DNA from: Flavobacterium frigoris
GTDB lineage: Bacteria; Bacteroidota; Bacteroidia; Flavobacteriales; Flavobacteriaceae
NCBI RefSeq assembly: GCF_900111075.1
Contig: NZ_FOFZ01000001.1
Span: forward strand, 186,001 to 250,000
Length of the DNA stretch: 64,000 bases
Direction of reading: 5' to 3'
The notes beneath the pieces were generated by a model, which was given only the letters and a program-made list of their open reading frames with translations, had not been told where the DNA came from and ran no database searches. The position numbers and the translations under genes are program-made. Shown in pieces: positions 36,302-45,046 of the stretch (position 1 is its first letter; the number at the start of each line of letters is the position of its first letter).

Positions 36302-37402
36302 CTATATCGCCTCAAACAATTTCCCCGGCAAGGGCCTAATCACGCCCTTCAATTCCATATTCAACAGCATACCTGAAATCCTGTAAATAGGAAAATCACA
36401 TCGCAATGCAATGATATCCATCACTTCTTTTCCTGTTTTTAATAGGTAATCATATACTTTTTGCTCGTCGTCGTCTAGCGTGACAAACAATTGTTTTTGT
36501 ACTGGCTTCGATTCCTTTTGGATATCCCAGTTCAGGATATAAACCAGATCAGCGGCGCTGGTGAGTACGTTTGCTTTTTGAGTTTTGATAAGGTTGTTGC
36601 AGCCTTGAGAGTATTTGTCTGTTACGCGACCGGGAACTGCAAAAACATCTCGGTTGTAATCGTTGGCTATGTTAGCCGTGATCAATGAACCGCCACGATC
36701 TGCAGACTCTATAACAATGGTAGCTTCACTCATTCCCGCTACGATTCTATTTCTACGCACAAAGTTTTCCTTGTCGGGATTCGATGAACTCCAGAACTCC
36801 GTCATGAATCCGCCGTTCTGCTCGACCTTGGCGACATACTTTTTATGAGTTTTGGGATAAATTTGGTTTAAACCATGCGCCACCACGCCTATCGTCTGTA
36901 AGTTGTGTTCCATCGCTAGCTGATGCGCCACAATATCAACACCATAGGCAAAACCACTAACGATCACAGGATCTAGCGGAGCCAAATCCTCAATCAGTTT
37001 CCGACAGAATTCCGTACCGTAAGACGTGATTTGCCGCGTCCCTACAATACTAATTATTTTGCGGTTCTTTAAATCAATAGCACCTGAGATAAATAATAAC
37101 AATGGGCCGTCGATACAATGTTTTAACCGCTCCGGATAATTATCACCTTGAAAATGAGCCACATTGATTGCGTTCGTTCGTATGAATTCTAGTTCTGCAT
37201 TGGCTTTGTCAAAAACAGTCTGGTTCTTTAGGTTTCTAAGTAACATCGAACCCACACCATCAATAGCGCCAAGTTGGCTGGCCTTCGTTTTAAAAACGGC
37301 CTCAGCACTGCCGCAATGAGTGAGCAACTTTTTGGCCATAATATCGCCTACACCCTCCACTCTTTGCAAGGCCAATAGATAAAATAAATCTTGTTCTGTC
37401 AT
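36302..37402 (-). CDS. dprA: DNA-processing protein DprA
   Basis: 366 residues. An N-terminal helix-hairpin-helix region (ALQRVEGVGDIMAKKLL) is followed by the Rossmann-like DprA core: ISIVGTRQITSYG, IVSGFAYGVDIVAHQLAME, IGVVAHGLNQIYPKTHKK, NRIVAGMSEATIVIES, GSLITANIANDYNRDVFAVP. A winged-helix-like C-terminus (residues 300-366) completes the usual layout. It binds incoming single-stranded DNA and loads RecA during natural transformation. Confidence 0.93.
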   Translation of the reverse strand: MTEQDLFYLLALQRVEGVGDIMAKKLLTHCGSAEAVFKTKASQLGAIDGVGSMLLRNLKNQTVFDKANAELEFIRTNAINVAHFQGDNYPERLKHCIDGPLLLFISGAIDLKNRKIISIVGTRQITSYGTEFCRKLIEDLAPLDPVIVSGFAYGVDIVAHQLAMEHNLQTIGVVAHGLNQIYPKTHKKYVAKVEQNGGFMTEFWSSSNPDKENFVRRNRIVAGMSEATIVIESADRGGSLITANIANDYNRDVFAVPGRVTDKYSQGCNNLIKTQKANVLTSAADLVYILNWDIQKESKPVQKQLFVTLDDDEQKVYDYLLKTGKEVMDIIALRCDFPIYRISGMLLNMELKGVIRPLPGKLFEAI

Positions 37403-37471
37403 GCTAATTATTTGTAGTTGAAATGTATAAAAAAATTACGCAGATTGTTAATAAAAATTGTGAATAAAATT

Positions 37472-37500
37472 TTGATAACTATTTTCCTTGTATAACTTTG
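37472..37500 (+). promoter_or_regulatory. Promoter of the SPOR-domain gene, near-leaderless
   Basis: TTG (37472-37474), 18 nt, TAACTTTG (37493-37500), then the ATG at 37506. The predicted start site falls at or next to the ATG. Confidence 0.7.
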
Positions 37501-37505
37501 TATGT

Positions 37506-38441
37506 ATGAACATCGAACCTTACATCACTCAGCTTTTATATCGTTATCAATGTGTTACCGTTCCTGGATTCGGTGCATTTTTGACTGAAATCCAATCGGC
37601 TAAGTGGGTTGAAAGCGCAAATTCATTTTTTCCTCCAAAAAAAATGATTTCTTTCAATGCCAATCTGAAAAATAACGATGGCCTGTTAGCCAACCATATT
37701 GCCCAAGCAGAAAAAACTTCTTATGATTATGCCGTGAGTGCTATTCAGTATCAAGTAGTGAACTGGAAAAAAGCATTGGAGACAAACGGTAGTTTTTCGA
37801 TAAAAAATATTGGAGATATCAGCCTTAATGCAGATAACAATATTGTTTTCAAACCTTTAGACCAAACTAATTATTTGACTAGTTCATTTGGTTTAAGCGC
37901 CTTTGTTTCTCCGGTTGTAAAAAGAGAAATCTTCGAACAAAAAATCGAAGCCCTAGAAGAAAATACCGTAATCACTTTAGATACAGAAGAAAGAAGCGGT
38001 CGTTCGTATTTACAATATGCCGCGATTTTTGTTTTAGGATTAGGATTAACGGCAACTGTTGGTTATTCTGTCTATCAAAACCAAATCAATTCCGAAACAG
38101 TTTTAGTTGAAACAGCGGTTCAGAAACAAGTAAACACTAAAATTCAAGAAGCGACTTTCTTTATAAAAAGCCCAATGCCAGCGGTAACCCTTTCGATAAA
38201 AGAAAGTAAGATGTCCTATCATATTATGGCAGGTGCTTTCAGAGAAGAAGCAAATGCTGATAAAATATTCAAACGTCTTTCTAACCAAGGATACAAAGCC
38301 AGACGCATTGGTATTAATAAATACGGTCTTTACCCTGTCCTTTATGGTAGTTATGCCACATTTGCCGAAGCTGATAAAGCCAAGAAAGAAATTCAGAAAA
38401 ACGACAATCCAGAAGCCTGGCTTTTGATTGAGTCCCTATAA
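37506..38441 (+). CDS. HU-like / SPOR-domain membrane protein
   Basis: 311 residues from the ATG at 37506. The N-terminal 130 residues (YITQLLYRYQCVTVPGFGAF, NDGLLANHIAQAEKTSYD) match the bacterial CCDC81-type HU-like domains. One membrane helix lies around residues 165-185 (YAAIFVLGLGLTATVGYSVY), and the last 75 residues (MSYHIMAGAFREEANADKIF, YPVLYGSYATFAEADKAKKE) form a SPOR domain that binds denuded peptidoglycan. Topology suggests a cytosolic N-terminus and a periplasmic SPOR domain, perhaps at the division site. Divergent from dprA. Confidence 0.85.
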   Translation: MNIEPYITQLLYRYQCVTVPGFGAFLTEIQSAKWVESANSFFPPKKMISFNANLKNNDGLLANHIAQAEKTSYDYAVSAIQYQVVNWKKALETNGSFSIKNIGDISLNADNNIVFKPLDQTNYLTSSFGLSAFVSPVVKREIFEQKIEALEENTVITLDTEERSGRSYLQYAAIFVLGLGLTATVGYSVYQNQINSETVLVETAVQKQVNTKIQEATFFIKSPMPAVTLSIKESKMSYHIMAGAFREEANADKIFKRLSNQGYKARRIGINKYGLYPVLYGSYATFAEADKAKKEIQKNDNPEAWLLIESL

Positions 38442-38465
38442 TCTAAAAACCACTACGGTTTAGAT

Positions 38466-38505
38466 TACCCCCAAAAAGCAGTACGCTATTTGGGGGTATT
38501 TTTTT
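38466..38505 (+). terminator. Rho-independent terminator of the SPOR gene
   Basis: Stem TACCCCCAAA / TTTGGGGGTA, loop of 13 nt, followed by a run of T (38499-38505). Confidence 0.85.
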
Positions 38506-38507
38506 AG

Positions 38508-38591
38508 GAGCAATTTCCAGCTATTCGCTATATCTCTTGTGGTCTCAAAAAAATGAGACCACAAGAGGATGCCGCTTCTATCTGGGCTAAG
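38508..38591 (+). repeat. Flavobacterial intergenic hairpin element
   Basis: GAGCAATTTCCAGCTATTCG leads into a 14-bp perfect stem (CTCTTGTGGTCTCA / TGAGACCACAAGAG, six-A loop) and then GGATGCCGCTTCTATC and TGGGCTAA. I recall this layout (conserved flanks, variable stem) as common between genes in Flavobacterium. A relative in the opposite orientation is at 40218-40296. The following 38592-38983 shows no gene that I can support. Confidence 0.6.
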
Positions 38592-38983
38592 CATTTGATT
38601 AACGACACGAATATCCTTCCAAATCTTAAATTTATAGCCCAAAGTGGTTTATATCAAACACAAGTACAGAATAGTACTAACAAATTATTATCACATCGTA
38701 CGGAGTAGACATGACATAGTGGTTCTCGACTCCGCTAGATGTGACAATTGGGCTGTTTTGTAGATAATGGGTATTAGTTCACAATCAGCCGTATTACTTG
38801 TCAGCCTGCAAATGCTGCAAAATTTGAATGCTCAGAACGTCTTTTTACTCTTCGTTGCGCCTTCACAAAGTAAAACGCGTCAATTAACGCTGTTTTTACA
38901 TGATTAGCCGCGCAAACTCTTATTTAAACACATACGAGCTGGCAAAAGTTGAATTGTTCTTTAAAATCACCGTTTACGTCCTG

Positions 38984-39514
38984 CTATTGTTTTGGTTTAG
39001 TAAACATTTCTGTATTATGTGCCATAGAATTTCCTTTTGGGATTGTTAAAGCACTCCAATTCATGCTTGCCATTTTGCCAATAAAAACAATTTGTCCAAT
39101 GTGATAAGGATAATGTGCTAATTGTCTGTTAATTGCTTCTAGTATAGAATGCCCTTCATTTCTAATATAAACTGTTGTTGTGTTTAAGTCTTCTTCGGTT
39201 ATTGAATCTAATGCGATAAAAAGACAGTCCCAACCTTGATTCCATTTAGTTAACAATTCTTCTTTTGTAGTAATAGCTATTTCAAATTCTTCATCTCGCT
39301 TTCTCCATTCTTTTTCTCCATCAGTAGTAAGGAAATCAGTCCATCTAGACATCATGTTCCCCCAAATATGGTTTACTATTATCGCAACACTATTTGATTC
39401 TTCATTATACTGCCAAAAAAAATCGTCGTCTTTAAGTTGATCGAATGTCTTTTCTCCAATTGATTTATAATGTTTGAATTGTGCTTTAGCACTTTCAAGA
39501 TATCCTTTTGTCAT
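38984..39514 (-). CDS. DUF1572 / DinB-like protein
   Basis: 176 residues from MTKGYLES; an in-frame TTG at 39547 would add 11 residues. The four-helix DinB-like pattern is visible (AKAQFKHYKSIGEKTFDQL, NSVAIIVNHIWGNMMSRW, AINRQLAHYPYHIGQIVFIG), with histidines (NHIWGN and AHYPYHIGQ) positioned to bind a metal. The family contains putative thiol-dependent transferases; no substrate can be named. Confidence 0.8.
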   Translation of the reverse strand: MTKGYLESAKAQFKHYKSIGEKTFDQLKDDDFFWQYNEESNSVAIIVNHIWGNMMSRWTDFLTTDGEKEWRKRDEEFEIAITTKEELLTKWNQGWDCLFIALDSITEEDLNTTTVYIRNEGHSILEAINRQLAHYPYHIGQIVFIGKMASMNWSALTIPKGNSMAHNTEMFTKPKQ

Positions 39515-39753
39515 ATGTACTTTGGTTACTTTAGATTTTGATTGCAATAAATATGTTTAAAGGTAAAACAAAATCACGCATTAATTATTATATAAGTATA
39601 ATAAATGTCTTATAATATTACTACTGTCGATTATAAAAGAAACGGACTCAGCAGCGCCTACAACCCTTATAAATTACCTGTTTAAGGTAACCGCGGTTCA
39701 ATCGAGCACCACAAACTTATATCAAGCATCTTATTTTCGTAATACATCTGCAT

Positions 39754-39780
39754 AAAAAAAGCAACTCTTTTACGAGTTGC
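39754..39780 (-). terminator. Terminator of the CMD/EthD unit
   Basis: On the minus strand, stem GCAACTC / GAGTTGC with a 6-nt loop, then a run of seven T. It lies 56 bp after the EthD stop. The remaining 39515-39835 holds no gene. Confidence 0.75.
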
Positions 39781-39835
39781 TATATTTTAAGAACTGTATT
39801 GCAATTCTGTTTTTGGTGGTGTTTAAATTTGATTA

Positions 39836-40144
39836 TTAAACAATCTCACTAATTTGAAGTTCCCCAACTACATTAGTGTAATTAGGAATATCTTCCGCAA
39901 ATGTTGCCGCATGAGGCCCAAAAGAAGATTGAAAAGACGCCACTGAATCAAATGTTAAATGTGCAATAGCTACATAAGGTGCTAGTTCGCCTGGTATTCT
40001 GCCGCCTAGACCTATGTTTAATTCTATCCCTTTTAAGGCATCTCCTACAGCCGCTGCTATCATGGGAAGATGAGAATTTTTATAATAATCGACATCAAAA
40101 GTGGTCTCTGGACCGTTTGGATACATTACGCTTACTTTTATCAT
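39836..40144 (-). CDS. EthD-family protein
   Basis: 102 residues: MIKVSVMYPNGPETTFDVDY, then KNSHLPMIAAAVGDALKGIE, the ferredoxin-like dimeric alpha/beta barrel of the EthD family (DxxYYxxxHxP motif intact). Such proteins assist small-molecule degradation. It lies behind the carboxymuconolactone decarboxylase-like gene and probably shares its TetR control, although a 190-bp gap with a repeat element separates them. Confidence 0.85.
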   Translation of the reverse strand: MIKVSVMYPNGPETTFDVDYYKNSHLPMIAAAVGDALKGIELNIGLGGRIPGELAPYVAIAHLTFDSVASFQSSFGPHAATFAEDIPNYTNVVGELQISEIV

Positions 40145-40217
40145 GATATTCGTTTTAATTATTAATTAGTAACTACCCGTATTTTGTATACGGATCGTGC
40201 CATTTCTACAAGCCCGC

Positions 40218-40296
40218 AGCCCGAGCTGAGTGGAGCTCTTTTTTGTGCAGCGTAGCGAAACAAAAAAAGCGGGAACGGAGGGCGGAAAAGCTGCCC
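40218..40296 (-). repeat. Flavobacterial intergenic hairpin element, second copy
   Basis: Reads AGCCCGAGCTGAGTGGAGCT, a stem with TTTTTTGT / ACAAAAAA, then AGCGGGAACGGAGGGCGGAA and AGCTGCCC. This corresponds to the element at 38508-38591 in reverse orientation, with a different stem and loop. It lies between two genes of one transcription unit and could reduce read-through to the EthD gene. Confidence 0.5.
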
Positions 40297-40337
40297 AAAT
40301 ATACAAAATACTGCTGGTGACTCCAGTAATTTTTTAG

Positions 40338-40886
40338 TTATTTTTTCCAAGTAAATTTTTGAAAAGCCGCATCAACTGGGGTATTAGCGATATGGTTTGA
40401 GTAGTTACTAATCACTTTTTGAGACAACCCTAAAATGATCTCTAAAACTTGTCTTTCACCATAACTTGCTTCATAAAATGTCTGCAATTCCGCTGAAGAA
40501 ACCTGACCCCTATTGCGAACAATAACTAAGGTCATGTCACGCAACGCTTCTAATTTAGAATTTGCAAGTGGCGTGCGGTCACGTAAAGCCTGCGTAATTG
40601 TGTCGTCAACCTTCATCATTGCAGCGATGCCCGTATGTGCCGGAACACAGTAATGACACTCATGCTCTACGTTGATGGTTTGCCATACTACAGTCAATTC
40701 TTCTTCGTTGAAAGACGAGTCAACAAATAATTCGTGTAATGTTTGATATGCTTTAAGTATCCCAGGAGCACCTGCTAAAACGCCGTGAAGCCCCGGAATC
40801 ATTCCGTATGCCTTTTGTGAGTTTTCTAATAATGCTTTGCTTTCTTGAGGTGCTGATTCGATATTGTGCACTTTTAATGTTGTCAT
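40338..40886 (-). CDS. Carboxymuconolactone decarboxylase / AhpD-like protein
   Basis: 182 residues. HECHYCVPAHTGIAAMM contains the CxxC..H redox centre of AhpD-like proteins of the CMD fold. Likely a peroxidase- or reductase-type helper in the cytosol. The palindromic operator at 40929-40944 lies 43 bp upstream, and the TetR gene precedes it on the same strand. Confidence 0.88.
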   Translation of the reverse strand: MTTLKVHNIESAPQESKALLENSQKAYGMIPGLHGVLAGAPGILKAYQTLHELFVDSSFNEEELTVVWQTINVEHECHYCVPAHTGIAAMMKVDDTITQALRDRTPLANSKLEALRDMTLVIVRNRGQVSSAELQTFYEASYGERQVLEIILGLSQKVISNYSNHIANTPVDAAFQKFTWKK

Positions 40887-40928
40887 AATTATGAATTTTA
40901 ATTTATTATTATTTGTATTAATATATAT

Positions 40929-40944
40929 CTAAGCAACTGCTTAG
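40929..40944. promoter_or_regulatory. Probable TetR operator upstream of the CMD gene
   Basis: Perfect inverted repeat CTAAGCA-AC-TGCTTAG. A closely similar site overlaps the promoter of the TetR gene itself, which links both to this regulator. Confidence 0.7.
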
Positions 40945-40962
40945 TTTTAGATCAAAAAAAAG

Positions 40963-41526
40963 CTAGATGTTTTTGAACGTTAGCTCTATATAATCTTCAA
41001 TTTCTTGCTTACTGTTTACTCTTGATGCTGCGGCAAGACCATGTTTTGCCAACAACAAATAGTTAGCCTGCTTTAATACTGTTTGTTCGCCTTTGGATTG
41101 ATCTGTTCGTAATTTTTCTATGAATAGTTGCTTGATCCCTTCCATAAATTCAGTCATTTGCACATTGATAATCTGATCTTCCGCTTCGGCAAATTCATTG
41201 TAGGTATTGGTTAGAAAGCATCCTTTATAATTGCCAACCTCTATGGGGGTTTGAACCGAATCATAGAAAAATTCTTTGATGTCGTTAATTCCGTTAGTTC
41301 CGTTTTTAAACTTTTCGAACATACTGTTTACTTTCCTTTTGTAGCATTTTAAACTTTCTAAAAAGAGTCCCTGTTTGTTACCAAAAGCAGCATAAATAGA
41401 AAACTGGTTGATGCCCATTTCTTTCTCTAACATACGAACCGAGGTATTTTCATACCCATTGCGCCAGAACAAAGACATTGCTTTTTCTATTACTTCTTGT
41501 TCGTTATATTGTTTACTTCTTGCCAT
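40963..41526 (-). CDS. TetR/AcrR-family transcriptional regulator
   Basis: 187 residues from MARSKQYN; the longer open frame upstream is rejected because it reads through the promoter and operator. Residues 8-55 hold the helix-turn-helix (VIEKAMSLFWRNGYENTSVR, EMGINQFSIYAAFGNKQGLF). The ligand domain ends in KQEIEDYIELTFKNI. It most likely represses itself and the CMD/EthD genes, given matching palindromes in front of both, and possibly the divergent SDR gene. Confidence 0.88.
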   Translation of the reverse strand: MARSKQYNEQEVIEKAMSLFWRNGYENTSVRMLEKEMGINQFSIYAAFGNKQGLFLESLKCYKRKVNSMFEKFKNGTNGINDIKEFFYDSVQTPIEVGNYKGCFLTNTYNEFAEAEDQIINVQMTEFMEGIKQLFIEKLRTDQSKGEQTVLKQANYLLLAKHGLAAASRVNSKQEIEDYIELTFKNI

Positions 41527-41544
41527 CTCTATTTTAATACGACA

Positions 41545-41565
41545 CAAAACTAAGCACTTGCTTTG
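41545..41565 (-). promoter_or_regulatory. TetR gene -7 element overlapped by an operator
   Basis: On the minus strand, TAGTTTTG (41552-41545) fits TAnnTTTG. It overlaps the palindrome CTAAGCA-CT-TGCTTTG (41550-41565), a one-arm variant of the operator at 40929. A shorter relative (CTAAGC-T-GCTTAA) is at 41607-41619 in the divergent promoter region. This layout suits autorepression. Confidence 0.65.
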
Positions 41566-41724
41566 AAATAAAAAAATTATTAGACAATTTTTAACTTTTG
41601 CTACTACTAAGCTGCTTAATAAATTGTGAATGCAATTTCTAAAAAGAGCGTTAAAAAGTATTAAACTGATGTTAAACACTTCTTTCAGTAGCCTTTAGTG
41701 CAACTAATTTTTGTACTTTTAGAT

Positions 41725-42357
41725 ATGGAAAATATATTAGTAGCTGGTGCTAATGGCACTACCGGAAAAAAAATAATAGCCCTCTTAAATAAATCACAAC
41801 ATTTTAACCCAATCGCTATGGTTAGAAAAGAAGAGCAACAAGCCTACTTTAAAAACCAAAATATTCAAACTGTCTTGGGAGATTTAGAAGCTGATGTTAC
41901 TTCCGTTTTTACTAATCCAATAGATAGGGTAATATTTGCAGCAGGTTCTGGTGGAAAAAATGTTTTAGGTGTCGATCAAGAAGGAGCAAAAAAATTAATA
42001 GATGCGGCTAAAAAAGCAAATGTCAAAAAATTTGTAATGTTGAGTTCTATGGGAGCCGACAAACCAGAAGAAGCTACCCAACTACAAGAGTATTTGAAAG
42101 CAAAGCATAACGCTGACGAATACTTAAAAAGCAGCGGTTTAAATTATAGCATTATTAGACCAGGGACTTTGACAAATGAATCGCAAGTAGAAATGATTGA
42201 GCTAGCGCAAAATTTGAATAAACATGGCGAAATTAGTAGAGCCGATGTTGCGCAAACATTAGTGCAAAGTTTAGAAGATAAAACGGCTCCTAATGCAACT
42301 TTCGAAATTATCAAAGGAGCTACTTCGATTCAGAATGCATTGAATAAAATCAGTTAA
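41725..42357 (+). CDS. NAD(P)-binding SDR-like (atypical SDR5 / NmrA-type) protein
   Basis: 210 residues from the ATG at 41725. MENILVAGANGTTGKK is a GxxGxxG dinucleotide-binding motif, and KFVMLSSMGADKPEEATQLQ plus NYSIIRPGTLTNES match atypical short-chain dehydrogenases that act as oxidoreductases or redox sensors. A TACTTTTA element ends 3 nt before the ATG. Divergent from the TetR gene, so possibly under its control. Confidence 0.87.
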   Translation: MENILVAGANGTTGKKIIALLNKSQHFNPIAMVRKEEQQAYFKNQNIQTVLGDLEADVTSVFTNPIDRVIFAAGSGGKNVLGVDQEGAKKLIDAAKKANVKKFVMLSSMGADKPEEATQLQEYLKAKHNADEYLKSSGLNYSIIRPGTLTNESQVEMIELAQNLNKHGEISRADVAQTLVQSLEDKTAPNATFEIIKGATSIQNALNKIS

Positions 42358-42415
42358 TAAGAATATCTATTACGCAGTTTAGCTTTATAATAGAATACAA
42401 TTATTGATTCAACCC

Positions 42416-42462
42416 AAAAAAACCGAAAGAACTTTATTGATTAAAGTCGTTTCGGTTTTTTT
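42416..42462 (+). terminator. Terminator downstream of the SDR gene
   Basis: A long imperfect stem: AAAAAAACCGAAA pairs with TTTCGGTTTTTTT, and an inner ACTTTA pairs with TTAAAGT, ending in a T-run. Confidence 0.8.
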
Positions 42463-42550
42463 ATTTGTACTATGAAAATGTATTACTTCTAATAAAAATT
42501 TAACAATTGCTAATTCTAAGTAAGCCACTACACTCTTTGTCAGTAGCACG

Positions 42551-43771
42551 CTAATCAGAAAGGGCTTTAACTGTTCGTTTTTCGTTGTTTTTTAGATAAA
42601 TAAGCAAACCAATTGCTAATGCGGCGCATATTGAAAACCCAACAAACAGTGGCAAAGCCGTGTCAGCAATAAATCGGCCAATGAAGATACTGATGGGTAC
42701 CGCCATAATTGTAGAAATACAACCCGTAACCGCTGCGGCTGTCCCAGCAATATGCCCTACTGGCTCCATTGCCATGGCGCGTATGTTTCCGAAAAGGAAA
42801 CCAATACTAAAAAATTGCAAGCCGAAAAACAGTATCAAAATGCGCACATCTGGATTTGGCGAGTTATAAAATAAAGCAACGTAAGTTGCCGAAACCACGA
42901 AGAAAGAAACTAATGCAACAGTAATTAATTTCTCCATTCCGTATTTTATTACTAGAACGCCATTAGAAAAAACAGCGGCACCAATTGCAATCGCTAATCC
43001 GGCAAAAATATATGGAAACTCTTCCTCAAGATGGTATTGATTCTGGAATATTTGCTGGGAACTACTAAGATACACCATAAAAGATCCGGTAATAAATCCC
43101 GAGATAATCGTGAAACCAACGGTTTTTTTAAATTTGAATAGCTCCTTAAATTCGCCTATAAAACCGGTGGCAGAAAAACCTTTTTTGTTCTCTAGGGATA
43201 ATGTCTCCGGTTGTCGTTTCCAAAACCAGAAAGAAACCAAAAGGCTAATCACTACTTGAATATAAAAAATTCCATGCCAGTTGTAATAATCCAGCACGAA
43301 TTTACCCAAAGCCGGCGCAATTACAGGAACCAATATAAAAACAACCGTTACAAACGACATAATACGCGCCATATAATCTCCGCTGTACATATCGCGAATA
43401 ATAGCAATACTAATCGTTCTAGGAGCAGATAAGCCTATTCCTTGCAGTATTCTACCCACCACCATCATTTCTAAACTTGTGGCGTTTACACAAATGAAAC
43501 TAGCACAAATGAACAAGGCAAAACCCATGTAAACAACTGGTTTTCTCCCTAAACTATCTGAAAGCGGACCAAAAATTAAAGGGCCGAATCCAAGACCCAG
43601 AAAAATCATTGTGATAAGCAATTGATTATCCACGACTGCAGTAGTACCAATGCTAATTCCAATAATCTCCAAAGCCGGCAATAAGGCATCGATTGCTAAT
43701 GCCACCACCGACATCAAGGACGCCATAAGTGCAACAAATTCAAATTGAGAAGTCTGGATATTTTTTTGCAT
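42551..43771 (-). CDS. Multidrug efflux MFS transporter (Bcr/CflA type)
   Basis: 406 residues with about 12 membrane helices. GFGPLIFGPLSDSLGRKPVVY is MFS motif A; GRILQGIGLSAPRTISIAIIRDMY is the drug:H+ antiporter-1 signature of the Bcr/CflA group. It exports drugs or small metabolites across the inner membrane. A TATTTTTG element (43783-43776, minus) ends 4 nt before the ATG, predicting a near-leaderless mRNA. Confidence 0.9.
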   Translation of the reverse strand: MQKNIQTSQFEFVALMASLMSVVALAIDALLPALEIIGISIGTTAVVDNQLLITMIFLGLGFGPLIFGPLSDSLGRKPVVYMGFALFICASFICVNATSLEMMVVGRILQGIGLSAPRTISIAIIRDMYSGDYMARIMSFVTVVFILVPVIAPALGKFVLDYYNWHGIFYIQVVISLLVSFWFWKRQPETLSLENKKGFSATGFIGEFKELFKFKKTVGFTIISGFITGSFMVYLSSSQQIFQNQYHLEEEFPYIFAGLAIAIGAAVFSNGVLVIKYGMEKLITVALVSFFVVSATYVALFYNSPNPDVRILILFFGLQFFSIGFLFGNIRAMAMEPVGHIAGTAAAVTGCISTIMAVPISIFIGRFIADTALPLFVGFSICAALAIGLLIYLKNNEKRTVKALSD

Positions 43772-43898
43772 CAGGCAAAAATACAGTATTGAATTGGTTT
43801 CGCCACTGTTTTATGGAATTCTAAGACTTTTAAGTTTTGCCTTTTTAGTAGCTAATAGTTAGTTGAAAACTGAATTTATAGTAGTTCGGTTCCTCTTT

Positions 43899-44303
43899 TT
43901 ACTCAGCTGTTTTTTTAACAGTACCGCTGACTGAACAGCAGGCTTTAACCGTGTTGAAGATGGTTCCAAATTTTTCAATATTCTTTTGCAACAAATCAAT
44001 ATTTAAGCTTTCGTCTTGACTGTAGATGAGCAATTCATATTGTATTTCATCCATTCTTGGTGGCTTTTCTAGTCGGACCGCATTTACGGTTAATTCGGCT
44101 TTTGAATATTCAAAATTCATCATCACCGAAAACCGAGCCACATTTTTAAGAATACAAGCCGAAAAGGATCCTAAAAACAACTCTGCTGGATTGGGTAAAC
44201 TCGCTTCTGTATCAGGAGAAATCCCAAAACTAATCTCGGATTCCTTGATATGTACAGCTGCATTTGTATTAGAGGAAATACTGGCTTTGACAGAATAGTT
44301 CAT
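43899..44303 (-). CDS. OsmC/Ohr-family protein
   Basis: 134 residues: NPAELFLGSFSACILKNVAR and NTVKACCSVSGTV carry the two conserved cysteines (C51-type and C125-type) of OsmC-like thiol peroxidases. It likely reduces organic hydroperoxides or handles reactive thiols in the cytosol. Confidence 0.88.
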   Translation of the reverse strand: MNYSVKASISSNTNAAVHIKESEISFGISPDTEASLPNPAELFLGSFSACILKNVARFSVMMNFEYSKAELTVNAVRLEKPPRMDEIQYELLIYSQDESLNIDLLQKNIEKFGTIFNTVKACCSVSGTVKKTAE

Positions 44304-44529
44304 AGGGTGAATGGATTTGAAATTGTTATTTCAAATATACGATTATTACATGATGAATGGTCACTAGAATATATGAACTAGATTGTTGAATATAATCTCA
44401 ACTGCTGCATCCAAAAAATTTAGATACAAATTCGTGTTTTAAAATAAACCATAAAATCATTTGGATCGCACATCCGCATTAACAATCCAGTTAGGTAAAT
44501 GTCTGCGGGCTCGGCTGTGTATAAAGTTA

Positions 44530-44985
44530 CTAGGGCAGCTGAACTGGGATTGCATATAAACATCTAACGGGCTTACCATTTACCATTGCAGGTGTCCACT
44601 TGGGCATCATCATTAAAACTCTCTCTGCTTCTTTTCCACTACCGTAGCCCAAATCTTTTATTATCGAAATATTAGAAATATTGCCATCTTTTTCAATAAT
44701 AACGGTTGTACTGATTTTACCGTTAATTTTTTGACCGTTAATTAGGGGGACTTGATAATTCATTTTTACGAACTCGTCCAATTTTATCCATCCTCCTGAA
44801 AAAATAGGCTTTACCTCCACTCCTAAACCATTATAAATAGCATCTTCGTTTAAATTGTTCATATCATCACTAAGCGCTGTGCAAACAATGACCTGAATCG
44901 AATCATTTGTTATCTGTTTATATTTGGGTTGTCCAAAACAAAAAGCAATAAAAAACAAAAAAAATGACATAAATACCTTTTTCAT
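44530..44985 (-). CDS. TonB C-terminal domain protein
   Basis: 151 residues: signal peptide (FFLFFIAFCFGQ), a short linker and a TonB-C domain (INGKISTTVIIEKDGNISNI, PKWTPAMVNGKPVRCLYAIP). No proline-rich spacer or cytoplasmic anchor is present, so this is a periplasmic stand-alone TonB-C protein rather than a full energy transducer. Confidence 0.8.
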   Translation of the reverse strand: MKKVFMSFFLFFIAFCFGQPKYKQITNDSIQVIVCTALSDDMNNLNEDAIYNGLGVEVKPIFSGGWIKLDEFVKMNYQVPLINGQKINGKISTTVIIEKDGNISNISIIKDLGYGSGKEAERVLMMMPKWTPAMVNGKPVRCLYAIPVQLP

Positions 44986-45046
44986 AAAATCACTAATAAA
45001 TTATTAAAACATTAATTGTAAAGTAAATTATAAACGATTACAAGCT

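Noticed and set aside
38592..38983. GC-richer stretch with a CGGAGT/ACTCCG pair, considered as a structured RNA
   Set aside because: No family-like structure or promoter and terminator could be recognised.
41527..41679. Upstream extension of the TetR gene
   Set aside because: It reads through the -7 element and the operator, and TetR proteins begin close to the helix-turn-helix.
43627..43636. Single DnaA-box-like TTATCCACG
   Set aside because: Lies alone within the MFS gene; no cluster of boxes is visible near the parS-like sites.
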